Origin: Neohoeflea coraliihabitans
Lineage (GTDB): Bacteria; Pseudomonadota; Alphaproteobacteria; Rhizobiales; Rhizobiaceae
Assembly (NCBI RefSeq): GCF_019334345.1
Contig: NZ_JAHWQX010000001.1
Span: forward strand, 186,001-250,000
DNA: 64,000 nt
Reading direction: 5' to 3'
The notes beneath the pieces are model-generated. The model was not told the DNA's origin, did not search any database, and saw only the letters and a list, made by a program, of their open reading frames with translations. Below are positions 44,553 to 53,633 of the stretch, piece after piece. Numbering within the stretch: position 1 is the stretch's first letter; the number at the start of each line of letters is the position of its first letter. The translations under genes were made by a program, and so were the position numbers.

Positions 44553-45685
44553 TGCTGTTCACCCTGGGCGTTTTTCCGGATTTCCGGAAGCGGAAGATAT
44601 GGCACCACGCCCGTTCCCTGTTCCTGTTCCATGATCACCTTGTCCGATCCCCTGAAGACGTTCTCCATGGTTTCGAGATAGAGGCGCTTGCGGGTCACCT
44701 CCGGTGCTTTCGAATATTCGTCATAGATCGAGATGAAGCGCTGCGCCTCACCGGTCGCCTCATTGACGACCCGATCCTTGTAGGCCGAGGCCTCTTCGCG
44801 GATCTGGGCGCCGCGTCCACGCGCCTGGCCCAGCTTCTGGTTGGAATACTGGTTGGCTTCCTCGACGAAGCGGTCCTCGTCCTGCTCGGCACGCTGCACC
44901 TCGTCAAAGGCATCGGCGACTTCGCGCGGCGGCGCCGCATCCTCGATCGACACCGCCGTGATCGACAGGCCCGAATCGAACAGATCCATGCTGTTTTGAA
45001 TGATGTCGCGCACTTCCTGCGAAATCATCTCGCGATTGTCACGAAAGATGTCCTGCGCCGGACGCCGGCCGACCACCTCGCGCATGGCGCTCTCGGAGAC
45101 CATGCGCAGCGTGTCTTCCGGCCTTGCCACGTTGAACAGGAAGTTCTTCGGATTGGCGACAGTGTAGAGAATCTTGAACTCGACATCGACGATGTTCTGA
45201 TCGCCCGACAGCATCAGGCCGCCGGCGCTGCCGGTCCGCTGATTGCCGCCCGTCTCCATTTCGCGCTCGACGATCGACACCGTCTCGACCGTCTCGAACG
45301 GCCAGAAGATCATGTGCAGGCCGGGCATCGAGATTTCATCTTTCGGCTGCCCGAAGCGCAATTCGACGCCGCGCTCATCCGGCTGCACGGTGTAGATCGC
45401 CTGCATCAGCCACAGGGCCAGCAGGCCGACGACAATCACCGCCGCCATCACCTTGCCGCTGCCGCCGGATGCGCCACCGCCGCCACCGCCGCCGGGCATC
45501 ACCCGCCGCAGGCTTTCCTGGCCACGGCGAATCAGATCCTCGAGATCCGGTGGCTGATTGCCGCCACCCCCGCCGCCGCGCGGACCCTGCGGGCCGCTGC
45601 CCCACGGTCCCTGGTTGTTGCCGCCGCCGCCGCTCCCGCCGCTGCCGCCCCAAGGGCCGCCGCCATTCTGATTGCTCCAGGGCAT
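44549..45685 (-). CDS. hflK: HflK protein, modulator of FtsH protease
   Basis: The 378-residue protein opens with a glycine/asparagine-rich cytoplasmic segment (QNGGGPWGGSGGSGGGGNNQ and similar to residue 65), as HflK proteins do, followed by a membrane helix and an SPFH domain beginning at TVQPDERGVELRFGQPKDE. The helical region contains VEEANQYSNQKLGQARGRGA. It pairs with HflC to regulate FtsH. The 203 bp to folA (45686-45888) are GC-rich and presumably contain a promoter; I see no gene there. Confidence 0.95.
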   Translation of the reverse strand: MPWSNQNGGGPWGGSGGSGGGGNNQGPWGSGPQGPRGGGGGGNQPPDLEDLIRRGQESLRRVMPGGGGGGGASGGSGKVMAAVIVVGLLALWLMQAIYTVQPDERGVELRFGQPKDEISMPGLHMIFWPFETVETVSIVEREMETGGNQRTGSAGGLMLSGDQNIVDVEFKILYTVANPKNFLFNVARPEDTLRMVSESAMREVVGRRPAQDIFRDNREMISQEVRDIIQNSMDLFDSGLSITAVSIEDAAPPREVADAFDEVQRAEQDEDRFVEEANQYSNQKLGQARGRGAQIREEASAYKDRVVNEATGEAQRFISIYDEYSKAPEVTRKRLYLETMENVFRGSDKVIMEQEQGTGVVPYLPLPEIRKNAQGEQQ

Positions 45686-45888
45686 CCATACCTCTTTTCA
45701 AAAAAATGCGGGCGAAGCGCCCTTTCCGTGCCACCCACGCGGGCGCCCGACTTGCTGACTTCGTTATAAGGATCACGGCAGGCGCTTTCAACGCACCGGC
45801 GCTGCTAATCGTCCGCCGAGGGCCGATTTTATGCCGCGCGGCCGGTTTTAGCCGCGGATGTGGCGCCGCAAGCCGAAATATTGCCCTC

Positions 45889-46437
45889 TCAGCGGCGTCG
45901 ATAGACCGCAAAGCGCATGGCATGGCTGTCACGCGGCCCTTCCGGCTGATGGCGCTCCGAGACGAGCGCCCACTCCGCCGGATCGATCGCCGGGAAGAAC
46001 GTGTCCCCGTCAAGCTCGGCTGCGATATGCGTGATCTCCAGCCGCGCCGCGATATCCATGGCCTGCGCGAAAATCTCGCCGCCGCCGATGATGCAGATCT
46101 CCGGACCGTCGCTTTCTTCAAGCGCCTGGCGCGCCTGCTGCAACGCCGCCGGCAAACTGTCCACGACCGTGACGCCATCGATCGTCCGGCCGCTCCGCGA
46201 GATGACGATGTTGGTGCGCCCCGGCAAAGGCCGGCCGATCGATTCGAATGTCTTGCGGCCCATGATCACCGGATGGCCCAGCGTCACCCGTTTGAAATGC
46301 TGCAGATCGCTCGACAGCCGCCACGGCATGGCGCCATCGCGGCCAATGACGCCATTCTCCGTCAACGCCGCCACGAGAATGATTTCGGCCTCGCCGGCAT
46401 TGCCTCTGTCAGGCGATGACTGTGCTTTTGCGCTCAT
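45889..46437 (-). CDS. folA: Dihydrofolate reductase
   Basis: The 182-residue enzyme reduces dihydrofolate with NADPH. Core signatures are [23 protein letters not shown] with the substrate-binding loop, [26 protein letters not shown] with the NADPH-binding GRKT, and [15 protein letters not shown]. It has about 18 extra N-terminal residues compared with the 159-residue E. coli enzyme. Its ATG overlaps the thyA stop by four bases, the classical thyA-folA pair: ThyA produces dihydrofolate that FolA recycles. Confidence 0.96.
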   Translation of the reverse strand: MSAKAQSSPDRGNAGEAEIILVAALTENGVIGRDGAMPWRLSSDLQHFKRVTLGHPVIMGRKTFESIGRPLPGRTNIVISRSGRTIDGVTVVDSLPAALQQARQALEESDGPEICIIGGGEIFAQAMDIAARLEITHIAAELDGDTFFPAIDPAEWALVSERHQPEGPRDSHAMRFAVYRRR

Positions 46438-47228
46438 ACGGCGATCGGCGCCCGGATATGCGCATGCGCCTCGTAATTTTCGAGGCGGAAATCTTCGAAG
46501 CGAAAGGCAAACAGGTCGTCGACCTCCGGGTTGAGATGCATGCTTGGCAGCGCCAGCGGCTGCCGCTTCAATTGTTCGCGCGCCTGGTCGAAATGATTGC
46601 GGTAAAGATGCGCATCGCCGAGCGTGTGAACGAAATCACCGGGCTTGAGCCCCGTGACCTGCGCCACCATCATCGTCAGCAGTGCATAGGATGCGATGTT
46701 GAACGGCACGCCGAGAAAGATGTCCGCCGAGCGCTGATAGAGCTGGCACGACAGCTGTCCATTCGCGACGTAGAACTGAAACAGGCAATGACAGGGCGGC
46801 AGGGCCATGTCATCAACCTCCGCCGGGTTCCAGGCACTGACAATGTGCCGGCGCGACTGCGGATTTTGCCGCAATTGCGCAACGAGCTGGGCGATCTGGT
46901 CGATGCGGCGGCCATCGGGTGCAGGCCAGGACCGCCATTGCGCGCCGTAGACCGGCCCGAGCTCACCCTTCTCATCGGCCCAGTCATCCCAGATCCTGAC
47001 GCCGTGTTCGTTGAGATAGGCAATGTTCGTGTCGCCGCGCAGGAACCACAGGAGTTCGTGGATGATCGACTTCAGATGCAGCTTCTTGGTGGTTACCAGC
47101 GGAAATCCGCCGGACAGATCGAAGCGCATCTGGTGGCCGAAAATGCTGCGCGTTCCGGTCCCGGTCCGATCATCGCGATCAGCTCCGTTTTCCAGCACCT
47201 TCTCGAGAAGGTCCAGATACTGGCGCAT
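46434..47228 (-). CDS. thyA: Thymidylate synthase
   Basis: The 264-residue protein has exactly the length of E. coli ThyA. It methylates dUMP with methylenetetrahydrofolate. The catalytic cysteine lies in [12 protein letters not shown] (first cysteine), with the phosphate-binding arginines in [12 protein letters not shown] and [12 protein letters not shown], the conserved [20 protein letters not shown], and [10 protein letters not shown] near the end. It is the first gene of the thyA-folA pair, upstream of hflKC-DUF2065-degP on the same strand. Confidence 0.97.
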   Translation of the reverse strand: MRQYLDLLEKVLENGADRDDRTGTGTRSIFGHQMRFDLSGGFPLVTTKKLHLKSIIHELLWFLRGDTNIAYLNEHGVRIWDDWADEKGELGPVYGAQWRSWPAPDGRRIDQIAQLVAQLRQNPQSRRHIVSAWNPAEVDDMALPPCHCLFQFYVANGQLSCQLYQRSADIFLGVPFNIASYALLTMMVAQVTGLKPGDFVHTLGDAHLYRNHFDQAREQLKRQPLALPSMHLNPEVDDLFAFRFEDFRLENYEAHAHIRAPIAV

Positions 47229-47341
47229 TGTCGTCTCCTGTCATCGCGAACCGGGGGCAGAAAGGCAAAACGCCCGGGCGTACCGGGCGAATTCCCACGT
47301 CTCGGACAGCGGCGCCCCGCGCCGCCGCCGCGCGTCCGGCA

Positions 47342-47650
47342 TCAGATGCTGTCGAGCTTGCCAAGTTCCTTGGCGCACAGATAGTAGAAGGTCACGCGCG
47401 ACTTTGAATTGTCACCCTTCATCATCGCGCAGACCTTTTCCACGGCCGCTTCGCCATCGCTTGCCGAAACGCCAAGCTTTTTCTGGCACCATTTTTCGTT
47501 CACGCGCGCGGTTTCCGTCGGATCCGAGCAGGACACGAGCGAGGAATCGCGGTTGCGCAGAGCAATCCCGAGATATTTAACGATCTTGGTGATGGTTTCG
47601 TCGGACGCGCCCGCGTCATATTTTTTCACATCGGCGGCGTAATCTGCCAT
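47342..47650 (-). CDS. DUF2853-family protein
   Basis: The 102-residue protein begins MADYAADVKKYDAGASDE and contains IVKYLGIALRNRDSSLVSCSD and NEKWCQKKLGV, matching the DUF2853 family of about 100-residue helical proteins found in many alphaproteobacteria. Four cysteines are present (SCSD, KWCQK, KVCAM, YLCAK), spaced too widely for an obvious metal site. No function is known. It diverges from the ssrA gene and is 113 bp downstream of the thyA start on the same strand; it may be monocistronic. Confidence 0.85.
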   Translation of the reverse strand: MADYAADVKKYDAGASDETITKIVKYLGIALRNRDSSLVSCSDPTETARVNEKWCQKKLGVSASDGEAAVEKVCAMMKGDNSKSRVTFYYLCAKELGKLDSI

Positions 47651-47841
47651 GCTTGGCTCCTTGAATGCTCATCTTCCCGCACCCGCCGAACGCGAACACG
47701 GAACCCCCTGCGGCGAAATGTTTGCCATCCGGACCCGCGAAGTCAAGGGCTCCGCTCCTTTGCCCCCAACTTGCCGCTGCCCCACCCCGAAGTCCCGCCG
47801 CAGCGAAAGGCGGGCGCTCGGGCAAACGGCTGACACGGCCC

Positions 47842-47870
47842 TTTTCAACCCAGCCGCGGCCACCTATATA
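47842..47870 (+). promoter_or_regulatory. Putative ssrA promoter
   Basis: TTTTCA (47842-47847) and TATATA (47865-47870) are separated by 17 bp, a good match to a housekeeping sigma-70 promoter. Transcription would begin near 47877, just before the acceptor piece of the tmRNA. The remaining upstream stretch shows nothing else. Confidence 0.5.
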
Positions 47871-47875
47871 GGAAG

Positions 47876-48219
47876 CGTCGTCTTTGGCGACTATGGCAAT
47901 AAACGGGCGATGCAATAAGCCATTCGGACCCGGGGGCGGTACCCGGCGCCTCCACCACGATCGGGCGAACGGAATTCGGCACTTTGACCGGTTCTCGCGG
48001 CCCGCTGGTGATGGGGGCGAAACAGGATCGACGAGGGTGTAAAGATCGACTTTTTGCTCGGCATAGTACCACCGTTATCGGGCTAAACTTGTAGTTGCAA
48101 ATGACAACTATGCGGAAGCACGTCTCGCCGCGTAAGCAGCGCGACAGCTTCAATTGAAGTCCTGACCAGTCGCATGGTCAGGCGGGGTCCGGAGGCACCT
48201 GGCAACAGAAGCCTCCACT
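47876..48219 (+). ncRNA. ssrA: Transfer-messenger RNA, circularly permuted two-piece alphaproteobacterial type
   Basis: The order is permuted. First comes the acceptor piece: a helix ATGGC...GCCAT, a T-arm CCGGG-GGCGGTA-CCCGG, then CGCCTCC and discriminator plus CCA ending at 47957. A processed loop follows (47958-48012). The coding piece starts at 48013 with GGGGGCG, which pairs with CGCCTCC of the acceptor piece. The tag frame starts at the resume codon GCA (48097) and encodes ANDNYAEARLAA followed by TAA (48133-48135). Hairpin CCTGACCA/TGGTCAGG (48161-48182) and the GGAGGC/GCCTCC hairpin (48191-48216) close the RNA. tmRNA with SmpB rescues stalled ribosomes and adds the tag for ClpXP. The exact 5' end of the acceptor piece is approximate. 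Confidence 0.92.
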
Positions 48220-48232
48220 CTTTTCTTTTTTC
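48191..48232 (+). terminator. 3' hairpin and terminator of ssrA
   Basis: GGAGGC (48191-48196) pairs with GCCTCC (48211-48216), then ACTCTTTTCTTTTTT. The T-rich run makes this a Rho-independent terminator. The hairpin itself may also be the last helix of the mature coding piece. The stretch 48233-48485 that follows holds a TATATA element near 48389, a likely sspB promoter, and no gene. Confidence 0.75.
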
Positions 48233-48485
48233 GTCTGAATCTGACCGGCAACGCGCCTGACGAATGCGCTTGCAGCCGCATCGCGCCTGCCAATTGCGCC
48301 TCGCCGATGCGCATTGGATGGCCGGATACAGCCAATTTTTCACGTGATGCGCGCCGGCTGTGCCTTTTCCGCGCCCCGGAAAACCGTATATATGGAGAGG
48401 TACGTCGACTCGCGATATCGTGGCGAGCCGCCCATTCGGCGAAAGCCGCGCGTCGGGTCGCCCCAGGAGCAGGAAAGTAGTTCGC

Positions 48486-49040
48486 ATGCCGCAGGACCAT
48501 ATCCGTTACGACATTCTGGCCCAGGATGCGTTGCGCGGCGTCATCCGCAAGGTGCTCAGTGAAGTCGCCGCGACGGGCTATCTGCCCGGCGAGCATCATT
48601 TCTTCATCACCTTCATGACCGAGGCTCCGGGCGTGCGCATTTCCACGCAGCTCAAGGAGCGCTATCCCGAGCAGATGACCATCGTCGTCCAGCACCAGTT
48701 CTGGGACCTGAAAGTAAGCGAGGCGCAGTTCGAGATCGGCCTTTCCTTCTCCGACAAGCCCGAAAAGCTGATCGTTCCCTTCGCCGCCGTGCGCGGCTTT
48801 TACGATCCGTCCGTCAATTTCGAACTGGAATTCGATACGGTGTTCGAAGAGGCCGCCAATGACGGCGAGACCGTCGAAGCCAGTGACGAGGATCTTGCCG
48901 AGGCCATCGAGCGCATCATCGAACCGGAGGCGGGCGCTGACGCATCGCAGCCAGGTGCCGGGGGTGCCAATGCGGCCGATGCATCCGAAAAGAACGGCGC
49001 CGATGTCGTCTCTCTGGATTCCTTCCGCAAGAAAAGCTGA
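48486..49040 (+). CDS. sspB: SspB, ClpXP adaptor for ssrA-tagged proteins (alpha-type)
   Basis: The 184-residue protein has the SspB beta-fold (residues about 1-120: IRYDILAQDALRGVIRKVLSEVA, HHFFITFMTEAPGVRIS, MTIVVQHQFWDLKV, FSFSDKPEKLIVPFAAVRGFYDPSVNF). An acidic, disordered linker follows, ending in a short VVSLDSFRKK tail, the ClpX-binding motif expected in alphaproteobacterial SspB. It tethers ssrA-tagged substrates to ClpXP. The ATG at 48486 follows GGAAAG and begins the homology. It lies directly downstream of ssrA, the RNA that encodes the tag it recognises, and is followed by two small genes on the same strand. Confidence 0.93.
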   Translation: MPQDHIRYDILAQDALRGVIRKVLSEVAATGYLPGEHHFFITFMTEAPGVRISTQLKERYPEQMTIVVQHQFWDLKVSEAQFEIGLSFSDKPEKLIVPFAAVRGFYDPSVNFELEFDTVFEEAANDGETVEASDEDLAEAIERIIEPEAGADASQPGAGGANAADASEKNGADVVSLDSFRKKS

Positions 49041-49074
49041 GCGCCATGCCTTCCGTCAGCACGAGCCCGCTTGA

Positions 49075-49287
49075 ATGACCGGCGAGATCGTCAATCTGCG
49101 CATGGCCCGCAAACGCAAGCGTCGGGCGACAGCGGAAGACGAGGCGGCACGCAACCGCTTAAGCCACGGCCGCAGCAAGGCCGAGCGGCAGGCCGCATCG
49201 CTCGAAACGGCGCGCTTGGATCGGCTGCATTCCGGCGGACGCCTTGACCCGCAACGGACCGCTGATGATCAAGACAGCGACGTCTGA
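49075..49287 (+). CDS. DUF4169-family small basic protein
   Basis: This 70-residue protein opens MTGEIVNLRMARKRKRRATAEDEAARNRLSHGRSKAE, matching the DUF4169 family of short, highly basic helical proteins in alphaproteobacteria (GEIVNLR...K..R). No function is known; the composition suggests nucleic-acid or ribosome contact, which is inference only. It begins 34 bp after sspB and its last codons overlap the start of the ribbon-helix-helix gene by 23 bp, so the two are translated from one message. Confidence 0.8.
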   Translation: MTGEIVNLRMARKRKRRATAEDEAARNRLSHGRSKAERQAASLETARLDRLHSGGRLDPQRTADDQDSDV

Positions 49288-49552
49288 CACCCCTTCCACC
49301 GGCAATATCAAGCACTCGGTGACCATTCGCGGGCACCGCACCTCGATCTCTCTGGAACCCCGGTTCTGGTCGTGTCTGCGCCAGATGGCGCAGCAGCGCG
49401 ATCTGCCGCTGGCCGCCCTGATCGCCGAGATCGACGCCGGACGGGGCCACGCTGAAGCCGGCAGCAACCTGTCCTCGAAAGTGCGCCTCGCCGTGCTCGA
49501 ATGGGCGCTGGCCGCAGGCGTCAGCAACGCCGCAGCGCCGCCACAGCAATGA
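49265..49552 (+). CDS. Ribbon-helix-helix domain protein
   Basis: The 95-residue protein contains KHSVTIRGHRTSISLEPRFWSCLRQMAQQRDLPLAALIAEID, the RHH_4-type pattern in which a beta strand rich in Arg/Thr/Ser is followed by two helices. Such proteins are often mislabelled as arylsulfate sulfotransferase. It may be a small DNA-binding regulator. The ATG at 49265 has GGA upstream and lies inside the end of the DUF4169 gene in another frame, so the pair is translationally coupled. Targets are unknown. Confidence 0.8.
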   Translation: MIKTATSDTPSTGNIKHSVTIRGHRTSISLEPRFWSCLRQMAQQRDLPLAALIAEIDAGRGHAEAGSNLSSKVRLAVLEWALAAGVSNAAAPPQQ

Positions 49553-49661
49553 TCGCCTGACCCGGCTCGGCATCTGCGGCTTGCAGCAAATCTGCCTGGA
49601 AAAGCGAAAAAATGCCTCCGAGAACGCTGCGCCGCGCACCACGCATCGCCCCTCGCAAAGA

Positions 49662-52600
49662 CTAGAAGCGCTCCACCGATGGCGTGTCGAAATGGAAGTC
49701 GGACAGCGGATCATCGGGTTTGATCGTGCGCCGCGGCAGCGTCAGCACAGGGTCGGGATCTGGCGGCGGGGGCTCGATGCCCGGAACCAGTCTTGCCGCC
49801 GGCGCGCTGGCCGAGGCGGCATCTTTCTCCGCCGCAGCCCGGGCCTGACGCGCGGCCTCTTCCAGAGCCTTTTTCCGTTCCGCTTCCATCTGCCGCGCTG
49901 CCTGCCGCGCCGCTTCCAGACGCGCTGCACGCGCCGCTTCGTCCTCGGCTTCGCGCATGGCCCGCTGCTCCGCCTGGCGCGCCGCCGCCTCTTCCCGCTG
50001 CTGCCGGTCGATTTCCCGTTGCCGCGCCTCCTCCTGGCGCCGTTGCGCCTCCGTCTCGGCGCGCGCGGCCCGGTTTTCGCTGACCAGCGAAAGAACGCGC
50101 CGCAACCGCTGTTTCTCAAGCACCCCGGCCTGCAGCAATTCGACGCGACGACGCTCGCGTTCAAACGCACGCACCGACAGGAAATTCGTCAGTGCCGACA
50201 CATCGAGATCGACGTCGGGGGCAGCAATCGGACCTTCAAGGGCAAAGGCCAGTGCCGGCTCCGCGCCGGCCTGCGCTTCAGATTCCGCCTCGAAGCCGAG
50301 CTGCAGCTGCGCCGTCATCTCGCCGCTGACCAGATCGACGCGCCCGTCGACGGAAACCTGCGCTCCCTGGGTGGCGATTTCCGCCGCCGAGAAGCGCTGA
50401 ACACCGTTGGTGATCGTGAACGGCAGAACCACTTCACCTGCCTTAAGACGCCCCCCGGCCATCTCTCGCTCCGCCAGTCCTGCCACCTGCTCATCTGTCG
50501 GCTCGAATCCCTCCCGGTCGGCCGCCGCCAGAATGTCCGGCAGCGCCGACGCGGCAATCCCCGGCAGCACCACCTCGCTCAGCCGCATTTCGCCGCCGCC
50601 GGTCAGCGTTTCGACAAGCGCCAGTGGCGTTGTTCCGGAGGTTTCGAACCGTCCCGTCAAAGCCATGCGGCCTTCCGCAATCGCCTCACGCCCGAGCACC
50701 TCCTGCACGGCTCGCAGATCGCTGTCACTGAGGTCAAGCCGTGCCGACAGGAACGCCGTGCCTTGCGTGTTTGTCAGCTCAACATCGCCCGCCAGACGGC
50801 CACCGAGCCAGTCCGCCTCTGCACCCTTCAGGCTCAAACGTCCGTTGCGCAAACTCGTCTGTCCGTCGAAATTCTGCGCCGCAATTTTCGCTCCGATGTC
50901 GAAATGCACGGCGCGCAGCGCCACATCGAACTCGGCTCCGCCTGCCGCCGGATCCACGAAGGACTGCTCGCTGAACAGGCCCTCGTCCGCTTCGCCGGTC
51001 TGCGCTCCGAGCACCAGCCCGGCCAGCCAGGCCAGATCGGCGCGTTCCAGCGCCAGGGCACCGCGGGCCGACAGCGTCTCGCTCTGCCGATCGAAGGACA
51101 GCCGTCCGGACACGCCGTTGCCATCCACCGTGCCAAGAATCTCGTCCAGTCCGATCTCCGTGTCCGACAGGCGCACGGTCGCCCTGCCCCGCGCATCAAA
51201 GCCGTCGATCAGCGTTCCGGCGCCGGCAAGCGCCGGGTCGAGAAACAGCAACGCCATGACATCGCCGGAGGCGCGCAACTCGCTCTGAAAGGTTCCGGTC
51301 AGCGGCCCCTCTGCCGGCAATTTCCCCCGCCCGCGGGCGGTCAATTCGCTGTCGCCGGCCTTAATCGAGACAGCCATGTCGGCTACGCCGCCCGATGATG
51401 CCGTCCGATCGATGGTCTCGATGCTCAATTCGACGCGTGCCGGGCCGACATCGAGAACCGGCAGGACATCGAAACCGGCCTGTTGCGCCAGCTGCGCCGC
51501 CGAAGGATTGTCCGCTTCAAGCCGCACGCCCCACACGCCCATCCCGTCGAGCGAAACGGGCGCCGCGTCGGCCTCCATGACCAGCGTGCTGCCCCCGGCC
51601 ATGCCGCGCGCCTCGACGCGGCTGCCCTCACTGCCTTGCAATGCGATTTCGACGCTGAGATCGAGATCATCAAAGACGCCCGGCACAGTGCGCAAGCGCT
51701 CGATGATCGTGTTTCCGTCACCCACCCGCGCGGCGAGGCTGAGAAGCTGATCGCCGGTCTCGGCGGCAATCTGACCGGAAATTTGCCCTTTCGGATCGGA
51801 CAGGACCGTCTTGATCGTGCCCTGCAATTCGCCGGACCCGCCGGCCAGGTCGTTGAAGGCAAATTTCTCGATTGCCAGATCGCCCTGACGCAGGATCGCG
51901 CTGCCCTCAAAGCCGCCAATATCGATCCCGCCCACATGCAGGACCCCGGCCTGAACATTGGCGGACAGGTTGCCGCCCCCGAGCCATTCGCCGTCTTCGC
52001 CCGCATTGCCGAGTCCCGCCAGAACGGCCAGGGCGCGAATGGCCTCGATGTCGAAACGGTCTCCGGCAAGATCGAGTGACAGATTCGCCGGCCAGCCCTC
52101 TGGTTTCTGCCGTTCGAACCGGCCCGTCAGCTGCGACGGACCGATGGCCAACTCCAGCGCCTCGAAGCGCTGCACTTCCGCGCTCAGATCCACCTGCGCC
52201 GAGAAGCCTGCCCGGTCAAGCCGGCGGATGCCGGGATCGACCTCACCCGTCAGCCATTTCGCCAGCCCGGAAGGCTGGCTGGAGGCCACGACCATGTCGC
52301 CGACAAAACCCGCCTCGCTTCCAACACTCAGGGTCCCGCTGGTCTCGACCTTGGTGCGTCCCGGCAATGTCGCCACGAAGCGGTCAATGCGCCAGCTTTG
52401 CCCCTCGGGATGGGCCGCGATTTCAACATCGCGGACCGTGGTCTCGCCGGTCAGAAGCGCCGGCAGGGAAATCTCCACCCGGCCCGGCAGCAGCGGCGGC
52501 GGCATCTTGCCGAGAATGCGGTTGAGCTGCGCCAGCCGCGCGCCCACACCAGGCCTGTCGGGCTGGCCTTTGTCCTTCTCCCCGCTCGCCGCGCTGCGCC

Positions 52601-53633
52601 CCGTCTTGGTTCCGGCTTGCCGGCCAGCGCCCTGACCTATCGTGTCAATGTTCACCTGTTGTCCCTTGGCAATCAACAGGAAATCGGGATCAGGACCGGT
52701 ATCCACCGTCGCCTCGCCCGTGACCACATAGGGATTGAGCCCGCCCCCCATCTCCAGCCGGTACTCTTCGATACGCAGCCGCTCGTTATCGGCGGCGAAA
52801 TCGCCGCGCGCCACCATGGCAAGACCATTGGCTTCGGCGCCGGAGGGGTTTGCCGCAGCGGTGGCGGCATCGTAGCCCTCGGTTTGAATATCCGCCGGCA
52901 TCGGAATGCGCAGGGTAAAGGTTCCGTCATAGCGCGGCTTGGCCTCGCTTATGCGTGCCGCGCCCTCGGTTTCAAGCGCGTATAGCCGGCTGTCCGGATG
53001 CAGCCTTGCCCTGAGCCGCAAACCGTTTTCCGCATCGACCGTGCCGGTGCTGATCGTGAACCCACCGCGCTGGCCGGCGACGCGGCCGCGTCCCTCGATC
53101 TGCCAGGGACCGGCCAGCGATTCGGCCGAGAGTACGGCGTAGATATCGGCAATCTGGTGCACGCGTCCGTTTTGCGCATCGACGATCTGCACATCGCCGT
53201 CGCTCACCCGCACTTTCTCCAGGACGATGGTTTCTCCGGGGCTCACCGGCTGGCGCGCCAGTGCCCAGTTCAGCGAACCGTCCGCCTCGATCGTCAATGT
53301 CGCTGACGGCTGCTGCAGATGCATGTCGATGATCCGCACCTCGCCGCGCAGGAACGGCGCCAGCTCGGCATCCATCGAGAATGTCTCGACGGTCATCAAG
53401 GGCGCGCCCGCCTCGTCAACGCCGATGACAACGTCCGAGAAGGTGACCGAGGGAAACGGCACCAGCCGCGCATCGGCATCGCCGCGCACCTGCACGGGCT
53501 GGCCCAATGCCCTGCTGGCCTCCCGTTCAAACGCCGTGCGATAGCTCGTCCAGTCGATGAAATAGGGGCCGATCAGCGCCGCGAACAAGGCGAGCACCAG
53601 AAGGCCTCCGATTAAGACAAAGATGCGGGCCAG
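49662..53633 (-). CDS. Very large AsmA-family protein, apparent CTG start
   Basis: This protein of about 1,320 residues is AsmA-like: a single N-terminal membrane helix (FVLIGGLLVLALFAALIGPYF), then IDWTSYRTAFEREASRALGQPVQVRGDADARLVPFPSVTFSDV, a long beta-rich body and the AsmA C-terminal region. The family is thought to act in envelope lipid transport. No ATG is available at the proper place: a CTG at 53633-53631, eight bases after a perfect AAGGAGGA, extends the anchor to LARIFVLIGG, whereas the first GTG (53597) would cut into the membrane helix. The last 120 residues are a charged Arg/Glu/Ala helix. Confidence 0.85.
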   Translation of the reverse strand: MARIFVLIGGLLVLALFAALIGPYFIDWTSYRTAFEREASRALGQPVQVRGDADARLVPFPSVTFSDVVIGVDEAGAPLMTVETFSMDAELAPFLRGEVRIIDMHLQQPSATLTIEADGSLNWALARQPVSPGETIVLEKVRVSDGDVQIVDAQNGRVHQIADIYAVLSAESLAGPWQIEGRGRVAGQRGGFTISTGTVDAENGLRLRARLHPDSRLYALETEGAARISEAKPRYDGTFTLRIPMPADIQTEGYDAATAAANPSGAEANGLAMVARGDFAADNERLRIEEYRLEMGGGLNPYVVTGEATVDTGPDPDFLLIAKGQQVNIDTIGQGAGRQAGTKTGRSAASGEKDKGQPDRPGVGARLAQLNRILGKMPPPLLPGRVEISLPALLTGETTVRDVEIAAHPEGQSWRIDRFVATLPGRTKVETSGTLSVGSEAGFVGDMVVASSQPSGLAKWLTGEVDPGIRRLDRAGFSAQVDLSAEVQRFEALELAIGPSQLTGRFERQKPEGWPANLSLDLAGDRFDIEAIRALAVLAGLGNAGEDGEWLGGGNLSANVQAGVLHVGGIDIGGFEGSAILRQGDLAIEKFAFNDLAGGSGELQGTIKTVLSDPKGQISGQIAAETGDQLLSLAARVGDGNTIIERLRTVPGVFDDLDLSVEIALQGSEGSRVEARGMAGGSTLVMEADAAPVSLDGMGVWGVRLEADNPSAAQLAQQAGFDVLPVLDVGPARVELSIETIDRTASSGGVADMAVSIKAGDSELTARGRGKLPAEGPLTGTFQSELRASGDVMALLFLDPALAGAGTLIDGFDARGRATVRLSDTEIGLDEILGTVDGNGVSGRLSFDRQSETLSARGALALERADLAWLAGLVLGAQTGEADEGLFSEQSFVDPAAGGAEFDVALRAVHFDIGAKIAAQNFDGQTSLRNGRLSLKGAEADWLGGRLAGDVELTNTQGTAFLSARLDLSDSDLRAVQEVLGREAIAEGRMALTGRFETSGTTPLALVETLTGGGEMRLSEVVLPGIAASALPDILAAADREGFEPTDEQVAGLAEREMAGGRLKAGEVVLPFTITNGVQRFSAAEIATQGAQVSVDGRVDLVSGEMTAQLQLGFEAESEAQAGAEPALAFALEGPIAAPDVDLDVSALTNFLSVRAFERERRRVELLQAGVLEKQRLRRVLSLVSENRAARAETEAQRRQEEARQREIDRQQREEAAARQAEQRAMREAEDEAARAARLEAARQAARQMEAERKKALEEAARQARAAAEKDAASASAPAARLVPGIEPPPPDPDPVLTLPRRTIKPDDPLSDFHFDTPSVERF

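Noticed and set aside
47649-47918. Short open frames running into the tmRNA gene
   Set aside because: They overlap the ssrA promoter and acceptor piece and have no homologous features.
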